The notes below the pieces were generated by a model. It was not told where the DNA came from. It ran no database searches and worked only from the letters and a program-made list of their open reading frames with translations. Position numbers and translations under genes: made by a program. Source: an uncultured Oxalobacteraceae bacterium (GTDB lineage Bacteria > Pseudomonadota > Gammaproteobacteria > Burkholderiales > Burkholderiaceae). From it: a stretch of 6,188 bases of DNA. Shown one piece after another: positions 1 to 5,589 of this stretch (position 1 is its first letter; the number at the start of each line of letters is the position of its first letter). Location of the stretch: assembly GCA_946480015.1 (NCBI GenBank), contig CAMLIL010000163.1, positions 1 through 6,188 on the forward strand. Reading direction: 5' to 3'.

Positions 1-683
1 CGGGTCGGCGCCATCAGCACGTCGGCCAGCTTGCGGCCGTGGAAGTCGGCGTTCAAATCCGGCTTGGCCACGTCAATAATCTTGCGCACCAGCGAGTAAC
101 CGTTCGAATGCGCGCCCGACGAGGCCAGGCCCAGCACCACGTCGCCCGGGGCGATCTTGGTGCCGTCGATCAGCTTGGATTTTTCCACCGCGCCGACCGC
201 GAAACCGGCCAGATCGTATTCACCGGCCGGGTACATGCTCGGCATTTCCGCCGTTTCGCCGCCGATCAGGGCGCAGCCGGCCTGTTCGCAGCCGGCGGCG
301 ATGCCCTTGATGACGTCGGTCGCGGTCGGCACGTCCAGCTTGCCGCAGGCGAAATAGTCGAGGAAGAACAGCGGCTCGGCGCCCTGCACCAGGATGTCGT
401 TGACGCTCATGGCGACCAGGTCGATGCCGACCGTGTCGTGGCGGTTCAGTTCAAAGGCCAGCTTGAGCTTGGTGCCCACGCCGTCGGTGCCCGACACCAG
501 CACGGGTTCCTGGTACTTCTTGCTGATCTCAAACAGCGCGCCGAAACCGCCAATGCCCCCCATCACGCCTTCGCGCAGGGTGCGCTTGGCAAACGGTTTG
601 ATCGCTTCGACCAGGGCGTCGCCGGCATCGATATCGACACCGGCATCGCGGTAGGAGAGGGAAACATTTGAAGGTTGGCTCAT
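1..683 (-). CDS. purM: Phosphoribosylformylglycinamidine cyclo-ligase (AIR synthetase), N-terminal two thirds, cut by window edge
   Basis: PurM is a cytoplasmic enzyme of de novo purine synthesis. It uses ATP to close formylglycinamidine ribonucleotide (FGAM) into aminoimidazole ribonucleotide (AIR). Reading the minus strand from ATG at 683-681 gives 227 codons without a stop before the sequence ends; the family is about 345 residues, so roughly the last third lies outside. The start [20 protein letters not shown] matches the conserved PurM N-terminus. Other family blocks are [11 protein letters not shown] (40-50), SGTDGVGTK (64-72, glycine-rich nucleotide loop), DLVAMSVND (88-96), GGETAEMP (141-148) and [14 protein letters not shown] (188-201). 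The gene diverges from the AI-2E gene. No strong Shine-Dalgarno sequence precedes the ATG. Nothing is broken in the visible part. Identity is very secure from the motifs. Confidence 0.97.
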   Translation of the reverse strand, partial: MSQPSNVSLSYRDAGVDIDAGDALVEAIKPFAKRTLREGVMGGIGGFGALFEISKKYQEPVLVSGTDGVGTKLKLAFELNRHDTVGIDLVAMSVNDILVQGAEPLFFLDYFACGKLDVPTATDVIKGIAAGCEQAGCALIGGETAEMPSMYPAGEYDLAGFAVGAVEKSKLIDGTKIAPGDVVLGLASSGAHSNGYSLVRKIIDVAKPDLNADFHGRKLADVLMAPT

Positions 684-821
684 GGTGTAATTGTCAGCGA
701 AGGCGGTAAAATGGGGACAGCGTGCGGCGCGGCGCCGATGGCGGCGTTCGAGCCGGGTAATCCGCTATTTTATCAAAACAGCCCGCCTCCCTCCCATTTA
801 ACCGACATTACAACAGCCTAC
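684..821. other. Divergent intergenic spacer between purM and the AI-2E gene
   Basis: This 138-base spacer must hold the promoters of two divergent genes. It has AT-rich patches at 704-712 (containing TAAAAT), 757-778 (around TATTTTATC) and 795-801. No sigma-70 pair with a good -35 at normal spacing stands out on either strand: TTGTCA at 691-696 lies only 10 bases before TAAAAT at 707-712. The AI-2E reading frame stays open leftwards across the whole spacer into purM, which leaves the AI-2E start formally uncertain. No hairpin terminator or RNA gene is seen. Confidence 0.6.
707..712 (+). promoter_or_regulatory. Possible -10 element (TAAAAT) for the AI-2E gene
   Basis: TAAAAT matches the sigma-70 -10 consensus at five of six positions and sits in the context GGTAAAAT. 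The same eight bases recur upstream of hda at 1941-1948. No good -35 hexamer lies 16-18 bases upstream; that position falls at the purM start codon. If used, transcription would start near 719, leaving a leader of about 100 bases. This is a weak, motif-only call. Confidence 0.25.
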
Positions 822-1904
822 ATGCCATTTCCCTTGACGCCGGAGCAAAAGCAAACTGCCTTCTGGCTGTGCATCTGGGTAGCGTTCATCGTGCTGCTGT
901 ATGCCCTCGGACCGGTGCTGACGCCCTTCATCGCCGCCGCCATCCTGGCTTACGCGCTCAACGGCGGGGTCGACTATCTCGACCGCGCGCGCAATCCGCG
1001 CGGCCGCATGCCGCGCCCGCTGGCGGTGGTGGTGGTGATGATCCTGTTCCTGTCCGCCCTCACCGCCCTGGTGCTGATCGTCATCCCGGTGCTGCAGACC
1101 GAAATCCCGCTGCTCAAGGCCCAGCTGCCGATGATCCTGGTGCGCATCGACGAATTCATCGCCCCGCGCCTGCACGACATGGGCATCAAGGTCAAACTCG
1201 ACGGCACCGGCCTGCGCCAGATCCTGTCCGAGCAGTTCGCCACCAGCGGCGAGGAAATCTGGAGCACGATCCTGGCCTCGGCGCGGGTCGGCGGCGTGGC
1301 GGTGCTGGGCTGGATCGTCACCCTGATCCTGATCCCCGTGGTGCTGTTCTATATGCTGCTCGACTGGCATGTGCTGCTGGACCGGGTGGCCGGCGCGGTG
1401 CCGCGCCGCTGGGTCGGGCAAACGGTCGCCATGGCGCAGGAAGTCAACGTCCTGCTGGCCCAGTACCTGCGCGGCCAGCTGCTGGTGATGCTGGTGCTGG
1501 CGGCGTACTACTCGCTGGCGCTGGGGATTGCCGGCTTCGACGTGGCGCTGCCGGTCGGCATCCTGACCGGGCTGCTGGTCTTCATCCCCTACATCGGCTT
1601 CGGCCTGGGCCTGGTGCTGGCGCTGATCGCCGCCATCTTGCAGTTCTCCGACTGGACCGGCCTGATCTCCGTGGCCGTGATCTACGGTTTCGGCCAGGTC
1701 ATCGAAGGGTTTTTCCTGACCCCGCGCCTGGTCGGCGAGCGCATCGGCCTGAACCCGCTGGCCGTCATCTTCGCCCTGCTCGCCTTCGGCCAGCTGTTCG
1801 GCTTCGTCGGCGTGCTGCTGGCGCTGCCCGCCTCGGCCGTCCTGATGGTCGCGTTCCGGCACCTGCGCCACCACTATCTGCGCAGTAGCTTCTATAATGC
1901 TTGA
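822..1904 (+). CDS. AI-2E family transporter (PerM/TqsA-type permease)
   Basis: This is a 360-residue polytopic inner-membrane protein of the AI-2E transporter family (formerly UPF0118), which includes E. coli TqsA, an autoinducer-2 exporter, and PerM. The substrate here cannot be told from sequence; some members act as Na+/H+ antiporters. Hydrophobic segments lie near residues 14-46 (probably a hairpin), 66-91, 155-180, 218-238, 242-275, 280-298 and 311-345. A long polar loop at about 93-150 is typical of the family. The hallmark C-terminal region is present: IPYIGFGLG (255-263), PRLVGERIGLNPL (301-313) and GQLFGFVGVLLALP (323-336). The ATG at 822 is chosen because MPFPLTPEQKQTAFWL is the usual short cytoplasmic start before the first helix. 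In-frame ATGs at 711 and 738 and a TTG at 675 would add a polar tail that does not look family-like. No clear Shine-Dalgarno sequence precedes 822. The final codons run into a spacer before hda. Confidence 0.9.
   Translation: MPFPLTPEQKQTAFWLCIWVAFIVLLYALGPVLTPFIAAAILAYALNGGVDYLDRARNPRGRMPRPLAVVVVMILFLSALTALVLIVIPVLQTEIPLLKAQLPMILVRIDEFIAPRLHDMGIKVKLDGTGLRQILSEQFATSGEEIWSTILASARVGGVAVLGWIVTLILIPVVLFYMLLDWHVLLDRVAGAVPRRWVGQTVAMAQEVNVLLAQYLRGQLLVMLVLAAYYSLALGIAGFDVALPVGILTGLLVFIPYIGFGLGLVLALIAAILQFSDWTGLISVAVIYGFGQVIEGFFLTPRLVGERIGLNPLAVIFALLAFGQLFGFVGVLLALPASAVLMVAFRHLRHHYLRSSFYNA
1893..1898 (+). promoter_or_regulatory. Consensus -10 hexamer TATAAT inside the end of the AI-2E gene
   Basis: A perfect TATAAT lies in the last codons of the AI-2E gene, about 72 bases before the hda start, where an hda promoter would be expected. 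The bases 16-18 positions upstream (about 1869-1876) do not resemble TTGACA, and the hexamer also encodes residues of the protein tail, so it may be chance. It competes with the TAAAAT at 1943-1948 as the hda promoter. Confidence 0.25.
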
Positions 1905-1942
1905 TTGCAGGGCAGTAAGTGGGTCTCTAAGAGGCTGTAGGG

Positions 1943-1948
1943 TAAAAT
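1943..1948 (+). promoter_or_regulatory. Possible -10 element (TAAAAT) for the hda operon
   Basis: TAAAAT in the context GGGTAAAATCCC lies 21 bases before the hda ATG, inside the only non-coding gap of the hda region. It matches five of six -10 positions. The expected -35 position near 1920-1925 (TGGGTC) is poor. If used, the leader would be about 15 bases, just enough for the Shine-Dalgarno sequence at 1958-1963. Confidence 0.3.
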
Positions 1949-1957
1949 CCCGATGAT

Positions 1958-1963
1958 GAGAAG
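1958..1963 (+). promoter_or_regulatory. Ribosome binding site for hda (GAGAAG)
   Basis: GAGAAG is a partial match to the anti-Shine-Dalgarno complement and lies 6 bases before the ATG at 1970. That spacing supports this start, which also places the expected clamp-binding motif directly at the protein N-terminus. Confidence 0.55.
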
Positions 1964-1969
1964 ATCGCA

Positions 1970-2674
1970 ATGAAACAGCTGGTGCTCGACCTGGGCGCGG
2001 AGCAGGCGCAAAGCCTGGATACCTTCGAAGTGGGACAGAATGCCGAACTGGCGCACCTGATGCACCAGTTCGCGGAACGCACTTCGCGCGAACATTTCGC
2101 CTATCTGTGGGGCGAAAGCGCGGCCGGCAAGACCCACCTGCTGCACGCGCTGGCCGCCACCCCGGCCTCGCGCTACATCGCCGCCGGCAGCCCGGCGGCG
2201 GCCTTCACCTACGCCCCCGGCGTATCGCTGTACCTGCTCGACGATTGCCACCAGCTCGGCGCCGAGGCCCAGATCGACGCCTTCGCCCTGTTCAACCAGA
2301 TCCGCGAACACGGCGCCTACATGGTCTCGACCGGCCCGGTGCCGCCGGCCGTGCTGCCGGTGCGCGAAGACCTGCGCACGCGCATGGGCTGGGGCCTGAT
2401 CTACCAGATCCACGGCCTGTCCGACGACCAGAAGATCGCCGCCCTGACCCACGCCGCCGAAGCGCGCGGGCTGACGCTCTCGGCCAGCGTGTTACCCTAT
2501 CTGCTGTCGCACTTCAAGCGCGACATGCGCTCGCTGTCGACCATGCTCGACGCGCTCGACCAGTACTCCCTCGAAACCCAGCGCCCGGTGACCCTGCCAC
2601 TGCTGCGCGATCTGCTGTTACAGGCAAACGAGACGAACGACCCGGCATCACCGCAGGCGGAAAACAAAGAATGA
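1970..2674 (+). CDS. hda: DnaA regulatory inactivator Hda
   Basis: Hda is a DnaA-like AAA+ protein that binds the DNA-loaded sliding clamp and stimulates hydrolysis of DnaA-ATP, preventing a second round of initiation (RIDA). The protein has 234 residues, against 233 in E. coli. QLVLDL at residues 3-8 fits the N-terminal clamp-binding motif (QLSLPL in E. coli). A Walker A motif GESAAGKTH lies at 48-56, Walker B LYLLDD at 87-92, a sensor I-like segment at 119-126, and a box VII-like segment DLRTRMGWGL at 134-143, whose R138 aligns with the Hda/DnaA arginine finger. The sensor II-type helix RDMRSLSTMLDALDQYSL spans 184-201. There is no C-terminal DNA-binding domain, which separates it from DnaA. 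The last about 15 residues are a polar tail. The Walker A is canonical here, while E. coli Hda has a degenerate one. The stop overlaps the next start as ATGA. Confidence 0.93.
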   Translation: MKQLVLDLGAEQAQSLDTFEVGQNAELAHLMHQFAERTSREHFAYLWGESAAGKTHLLHALAATPASRYIAAGSPAAAFTYAPGVSLYLLDDCHQLGAEAQIDAFALFNQIREHGAYMVSTGPVPPAVLPVREDLRTRMGWGLIYQIHGLSDDQKIAALTHAAEARGLTLSASVLPYLLSHFKRDMRSLSTMLDALDQYSLETQRPVTLPLLRDLLLQANETNDPASPQAENKE

Positions 2675-3345
2675 AGAAACTGGCCCTGTTTGACCTCGAC
2701 CACACCCTGCTGCCGATCGACTCGGACCACGAATGGGGCGAATTTTTAGTGCGTACCGGCCGCGTCGACCCGCTCGAGCACAAACGCCGCAACGACGCAT
2801 TTTTCGAGCAGTACAAGGCCGGCACGCTCGACCCGGTCGAATATCTCGAATTCGCCCTCGGCACCCTGGCGCGCTGGCCGCGCCGCGAACTGGACGCCAT
2901 GCACGCCGAATACATGGACGCGGTGATCGCCCCAAGCATCCGGCCGCAAGCGCTGGCCCTGCTCAAGCGCCACCAGGACGCCGGCGACCTGGTGGCCATC
3001 ATCACCGCCACCAACCGCTTCGTCACGGCGCCGATTGCCGCCGCGCTGGGCGTGGAGCACCTGATCGCCGCCGTGCCCGAGGAAGACCAGCACGGCAACA
3101 TCACCGGCAAGCTGCTGGGCCTGCCCACCTCCGGCGCCGGCAAGGTGGTCCACACCCACGCCTGGCTGGAAAAAATCGGCACGGCGCTGCACGCCTTCGA
3201 GAGCAGCCACTTCTACAGCGACTCGCACAACGACATCCCGCTGATGTCGGTCGTGACCCATCCGGTGGCCACCAACCCGAACGCCGCGCTCACGCAACAC
3301 GCAACAAGCCTTGGCTGGCCTTTACTCCACTTATTCAATGATTAA
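2671..3345 (+). CDS. HAD superfamily subfamily IB hydrolase (SerB/CicA-like phosphatase)
   Basis: This is a 224-residue cytoplasmic haloacid-dehalogenase-type phosphatase. All four HAD motifs are visible: motif I FDLDHT with nucleophile D8 and acid/base D10, motif II IITATN (110-115) with T112, motif III K158 in GAGKVVH, and motif IV SDSHNDIPLM (183-192) with D184 and D188 as Mg2+ ligands. The helical cap between motifs I and II (about 20-95) is the subfamily IB (C1) type, shared with phosphoserine phosphatase. The substrate is unknown. Relatives carry the TIGR01490 (HAD-IB) label and include the Caulobacter CicA group. The ATG overlaps the hda stop by four bases (ATGA), and AGGCGG at 2655-2660 may serve as a distant Shine-Dalgarno sequence. 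The frame is open far upstream inside hda, but motif I right after this ATG fixes the start. Its 3' end overlaps pcnB by eight bases. Confidence 0.9.
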   Translation: MKKLALFDLDHTLLPIDSDHEWGEFLVRTGRVDPLEHKRRNDAFFEQYKAGTLDPVEYLEFALGTLARWPRRELDAMHAEYMDAVIAPSIRPQALALLKRHQDAGDLVAIITATNRFVTAPIAAALGVEHLIAAVPEEDQHGNITGKLLGLPTSGAGKVVHTHAWLEKIGTALHAFESSHFYSDSHNDIPLMSVVTHPVATNPNAALTQHATSLGWPLLHLFND

Positions 3346-4708
3346 AAAACTCATTCGTAAAATCCTCGGCGTGAAAGACAAACAGGGGCAGCGCGACAGC
3401 ACCGAACCGGTGGTGCTGGGACCGGAACAGCACGGCATCGACCCCAAACTGGTGTCGGCCAACGCCATCCGCGTGACCTCGACCCTGCAGGAGAACGGCT
3501 TCAAGGCCTTCGTCGTCGGCGGCGCCGTGCGCGACCTGCTGCTGGGGGTGAAACCGAAGGACTTCGACATCGCCACCAACGCCACCCCGGAAGAAGTCAA
3601 GCGCCTGTTCCGGCGCGCCTTCATCATCGGGCGGCGCTTCCAGATCGTGCACGTGATGTTCGGCCAGGACCTGCTGGAAGTGACCACCTTCCGCGGCGCG
3701 GGCTCCGACAACGCCCCCAAGGACGAACACGGGCGGGTCCTGCGCGACAATCACTTCGGTCCGCAGCACGAAGACGCCGAGCGGCGCGACTTCACCATCA
3801 ACGCCATGTACTACGACCCGGCCACGCAGTCGGTGCTCGACTACCACGGCGGCATCGAGGACATCCGCGCCAAGGTCCTGCGCATCATCGGCCAGCCGGA
3901 AGCGCGCTACCGCGAAGACCCGGTGCGCATGCTGCGCGTGGTGCGCTTCGCCGCCAAGCTGCAGTTCACGATCGAGCCGCACACGCGCGAACCGATTCCG
4001 GTGATGGCGCCGCTGATCAACAACGTGCCGGCCGCGCGCGTGTTCGACGAAATGCTCAAGCTGCTCATGAGCGGCCACGCGCTGGCCTGCCTGCAGCAGC
4101 TGCGCAGCGAAGGCCTGCACCACGGCCTGCTGCCGCTGCTGGACGTGGTGCTGGAGCAGCCGATCGGCATGAAATTCGTCACCCTGGCGCTGGAGTCGAC
4201 CGACAACCGCGTCAAGGCAGGCAAGGGCGTCTCGCCCGGCTTCCTGTTCGCCTCCCTGCTGTGGCATCAGGCGCTGGAAAAGTGGAACGCCTACAAAGCC
4301 GCCGGCGAATCGCCGATCCCGGCGCTGCACCTGGCCGCCGACGACGTGCTCGACTCGCAAACCGAAAAGCTGGCCCTGCAGCGCAAGATCGGCTCGGACA
4401 TGCGCGACATCTGGTCGATGCAGCCGCGCTTCGAGCGGCGCGTCGGCAAGGCGCCCTACAAGCTGCTGGAACACCCGCGCTTCCGCGCAGGCTACGACTT
4501 CCTGCTGCTGCGCTGCCAGTCCGGCGAACTGGAAATGGAACTGGGCGACTGGTGGACCGCATTCTACGAAGGCGACCCGACCCAGCGCGAACAGCTGCTC
4601 GTGACCGCCAGCGCCGCCCCGCAGGGCGCCAAGCGCAAGCGTCCGCCGCGCCGCGCGCCGCGCAACCGCGGCGGCGCCGCCGCCACCGACAGCCCGGGCG
4701 AGGAATGA
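3338..4708 (+). CDS. pcnB: Poly(A) polymerase I (polynucleotide adenylyltransferase)
   Basis: PcnB adds 3' poly(A) tails to RNAs using ATP and marks them for degradation; in E. coli it also sets ColE1-type plasmid copy number through RNA I decay. The protein has 456 residues from ATG 3338. Class II nucleotidyltransferase signatures are present: FVVGGAVRDLLLG (58-70), KDFDIAT (74-80) with catalytic-site D75 and D77, GRRFQIVHV (98-106), EVTTFRG (114-120), RRDFTINAMYYD (149-160) and YREDPVRMLRVVRFAAKL (191-208). The GRRFQIVHV stretch and the basic tail favour poly(A) polymerase over CCA-adding enzyme. The tail, KRKRPPRRAPRNR at 432-444, probably binds RNA. A basic start (MIKKLIRKIL) precedes the domain. 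The ATG overlaps the HAD stop as ATGATTAA with no Shine-Dalgarno sequence, suggesting coupled translation. An in-frame TTG at 3311 could add nine residues. The stop overlaps folK as ATGA. Confidence 0.94.
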   Translation: MIKKLIRKILGVKDKQGQRDSTEPVVLGPEQHGIDPKLVSANAIRVTSTLQENGFKAFVVGGAVRDLLLGVKPKDFDIATNATPEEVKRLFRRAFIIGRRFQIVHVMFGQDLLEVTTFRGAGSDNAPKDEHGRVLRDNHFGPQHEDAERRDFTINAMYYDPATQSVLDYHGGIEDIRAKVLRIIGQPEARYREDPVRMLRVVRFAAKLQFTIEPHTREPIPVMAPLINNVPAARVFDEMLKLLMSGHALACLQQLRSEGLHHGLLPLLDVVLEQPIGMKFVTLALESTDNRVKAGKGVSPGFLFASLLWHQALEKWNAYKAAGESPIPALHLAADDVLDSQTEKLALQRKIGSDMRDIWSMQPRFERRVGKAPYKLLEHPRFRAGYDFLLLRCQSGELEMELGDWWTAFYEGDPTQREQLLVTASAAPQGAKRKRPPRRAPRNRGGAAATDSPGEE

Positions 4709-5175
4709 TCGCCTACATCGGCATCGGCGCCAACCTGGGCGATGCGCGCGCCAACGTGCTCGACGCGCTGGCGCGGCTCGACGCCCTGCCCGATTCGCGC
4801 CTGATGGCGCGCTCGTCCCTGTACCGCACGGCGCCCATCGATTCGTCCGGCGACGACTACATCAACGCGGTCGCCTGCATCGTCACGCCGCTGGCCGCGC
4901 CCGACCTGCTGGCCGCCCTGCAAGCGATCGAACTGGCGCGCGGACGCGAGCGGCCCTACCGCAACGCCCCGCGCACGCTCGACCTCGACCTGCTGCTCTA
5001 CGACGGCCGCCAGATCGATTCTCCCCAATTGCAGGTGCCGCATCCGCGCATGCTGGAGCGCGCCTTCGTGCTGGTGCCGCTGCTGGAAGTGGCGCCCAAT
5101 ATCGATGTGCCCGGCAAGGGCCGCGCGTGCGACTGGCTCGACGGCGTGGCCGGCCAATCCATCGTGAAAGCCTGA
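4705..5175 (+). CDS. folK: 6-hydroxymethyl-7,8-dihydropterin pyrophosphokinase (HPPK)
   Basis: FolK transfers pyrophosphate from ATP to 6-hydroxymethyl-7,8-dihydropterin, the step before dihydropteroate synthase in folate synthesis. The protein has 156 residues, close to the E. coli length of about 159. Family features are YIGIGANLGD (4-13), SSLYRTAPID (37-46), YINAV (52-56), and the HPPK signature RNAPRTLDLDLLLYD (86-100), with D93 and D95 as the two Mg2+ ligands and R90 beside them. VPHPRMLERAFVLVPL (111-126) follows. The signature has A where E. coli has G before PRTLDLD; I regard this as normal variation. The ATG overlaps the pcnB stop (ATGA). GAGG at 4700-4703 is too close to the start for an ideal ribosome site, so translational coupling to pcnB is likely. 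The pcnB-folK pairing is also seen in E. coli. Confidence 0.95.
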   Translation: MIAYIGIGANLGDARANVLDALARLDALPDSRLMARSSLYRTAPIDSSGDDYINAVACIVTPLAAPDLLAALQAIELARGRERPYRNAPRTLDLDLLLYDGRQIDSPQLQVPHPRMLERAFVLVPLLEVAPNIDVPGKGRACDWLDGVAGQSIVKA

Positions 5176-5177
5176 GC

Positions 5178-5525
5178 ATGCAGATTCCCATCATCGTCCA
5201 GACCACCGGCCTGCTGATCGCCTCGAACGTCTTCATGACGATCGCCTGGTACGGCCACCTGAAGAACCTGTCGAACAAAGCCTGGTACGTGGCGGCCATC
5301 ATCAGCTGGGGCATCGCCCTGTTCGAATACCTGCTGCAGGTGCCAGCCAACCGGATCGGCAACACGCAGTACAGCCTGGCGCAGCTGAAGATCCTGCAGG
5401 AAGCCATCACCCTGACGGTATTCGTGCCGTTCGCAATGCTCTACATGAACCAGCCGTTCAAGCTCGACTACATCTGGGCCGGTCTGTGCCTGGTGGGCGC
5501 CGTCTACTTCATCTTCCGCGGCTGA
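5178..5525 (+). CDS. DMT family / DUF486 small membrane protein
   Basis: This is a 115-residue inner-membrane protein with four predicted helices, near residues 5-25, 36-54, 72-91 and 97-113. The block VPANRIGNTQYSLAQLK (55-71), followed by ILQEAITLTVFVPFAMLYM, is what I recognise as the DUF486 family, often labelled DMT (drug/metabolite transporter) family protein because it resembles half of a larger DMT carrier. No substrate is known, and function as a dimer or in a complex is only an inference. The frame is open upstream to 5127 within folK, but the ATG two bases after the folK stop gives the expected N-terminus. Only a weak GTGAAAG lies upstream (5164-5170), so translation probably depends on folK readthrough. 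It sits between folK and panB, genes often found close together elsewhere. Nothing ties it directly to folate or pantothenate chemistry. Confidence 0.85.
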   Translation: MQIPIIVQTTGLLIASNVFMTIAWYGHLKNLSNKAWYVAAIISWGIALFEYLLQVPANRIGNTQYSLAQLKILQEAITLTVFVPFAMLYMNQPFKLDYIWAGLCLVGAVYFIFRG

Positions 5526-5541
5526 TTCGGCAAGCGCGCGC

Positions 5542-5560
5542 CGTTAGCATTACACTAACG
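5542..5560. repeat. Perfect inverted repeat CGTTAG-N7-CTAACG upstream of panB
   Basis: Six-base perfect arms (5542-5547 and 5555-5560) flank a 7-base centre, CATTACA. The dyad is 30 bases before the panB ATG. It could be an operator for a dimeric repressor or a short RNA hairpin. It lacks the T-run and GC-rich stem of a terminator. By position it overlaps the only promoter-like bases in the gap, which would suit a regulatory site, but no regulator can be named from this. Confidence 0.45.
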
Positions 5561-5581
5561 CCTCCGAGATCTCTCGAACCA

Positions 5582-5587
5582 AAGGAA
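5582..5587 (+). promoter_or_regulatory. panB: Ribosome binding site for panB (AAGGAA)
   Basis: AAGGAA is the clearest Shine-Dalgarno sequence in the window. Two ATG codons follow back to back at 5590 and 5593. The first is only 2 bases after the motif and the second 5 bases, so the second has the better spacing and may be the true start. Confidence 0.7.
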
Positions 5588-5589
5588 CA

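Larger units (their letters stand above)
5526..5589 (+). other. Spacer between the DUF486 gene and panB
   Basis: This 64-base gap is the first clear non-coding stretch after hda. It contains an inverted repeat (5542-5560), a short palindrome GAGATCTC (5566-5573) and the panB ribosome site. A weak promoter-like pair, CTGATT (5522-5527) and TAGCAT (5545-5550) 17 bases apart, overlaps the repeat, but each half matches consensus poorly. No T-run follows the repeat, so there is no evidence for an intrinsic terminator. panB may have its own promoter or be read from upstream. Confidence 0.5.

Noticed and set aside
39..671. A 210-codon plus-strand frame across purM
   Set aside because: It is the antisense shadow of purM, whose minus-strand frame carries continuous conserved motifs.
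869..1888. A 339-codon plus-strand frame overlapping the AI-2E gene
   Set aside because: It is an Arg/Ala/Pro/Gly-rich frame-shifted shadow with no recognisable domain.
1905..1969. Possible terminator after the AI-2E gene
   Set aside because: The only dyad, CTC-TAA-GAG at 1925-1933, has a three-base stem and no T-run, so it cannot be supported as a terminator.
798..1970. A 390-codon open frame on the minus strand opposite the AI-2E gene
   Set aside because: Its product is extremely rich in His, Gln, Asp and Gly, as expected when a hydrophobic GC-rich gene is read backwards. The plus-strand frame has clear family motifs.
3335..4474. A 379-codon minus-strand frame opposite pcnB
   Set aside because: It has shadow composition (His, Gln, Val, Asp-rich), and pcnB on the other strand is unambiguous.
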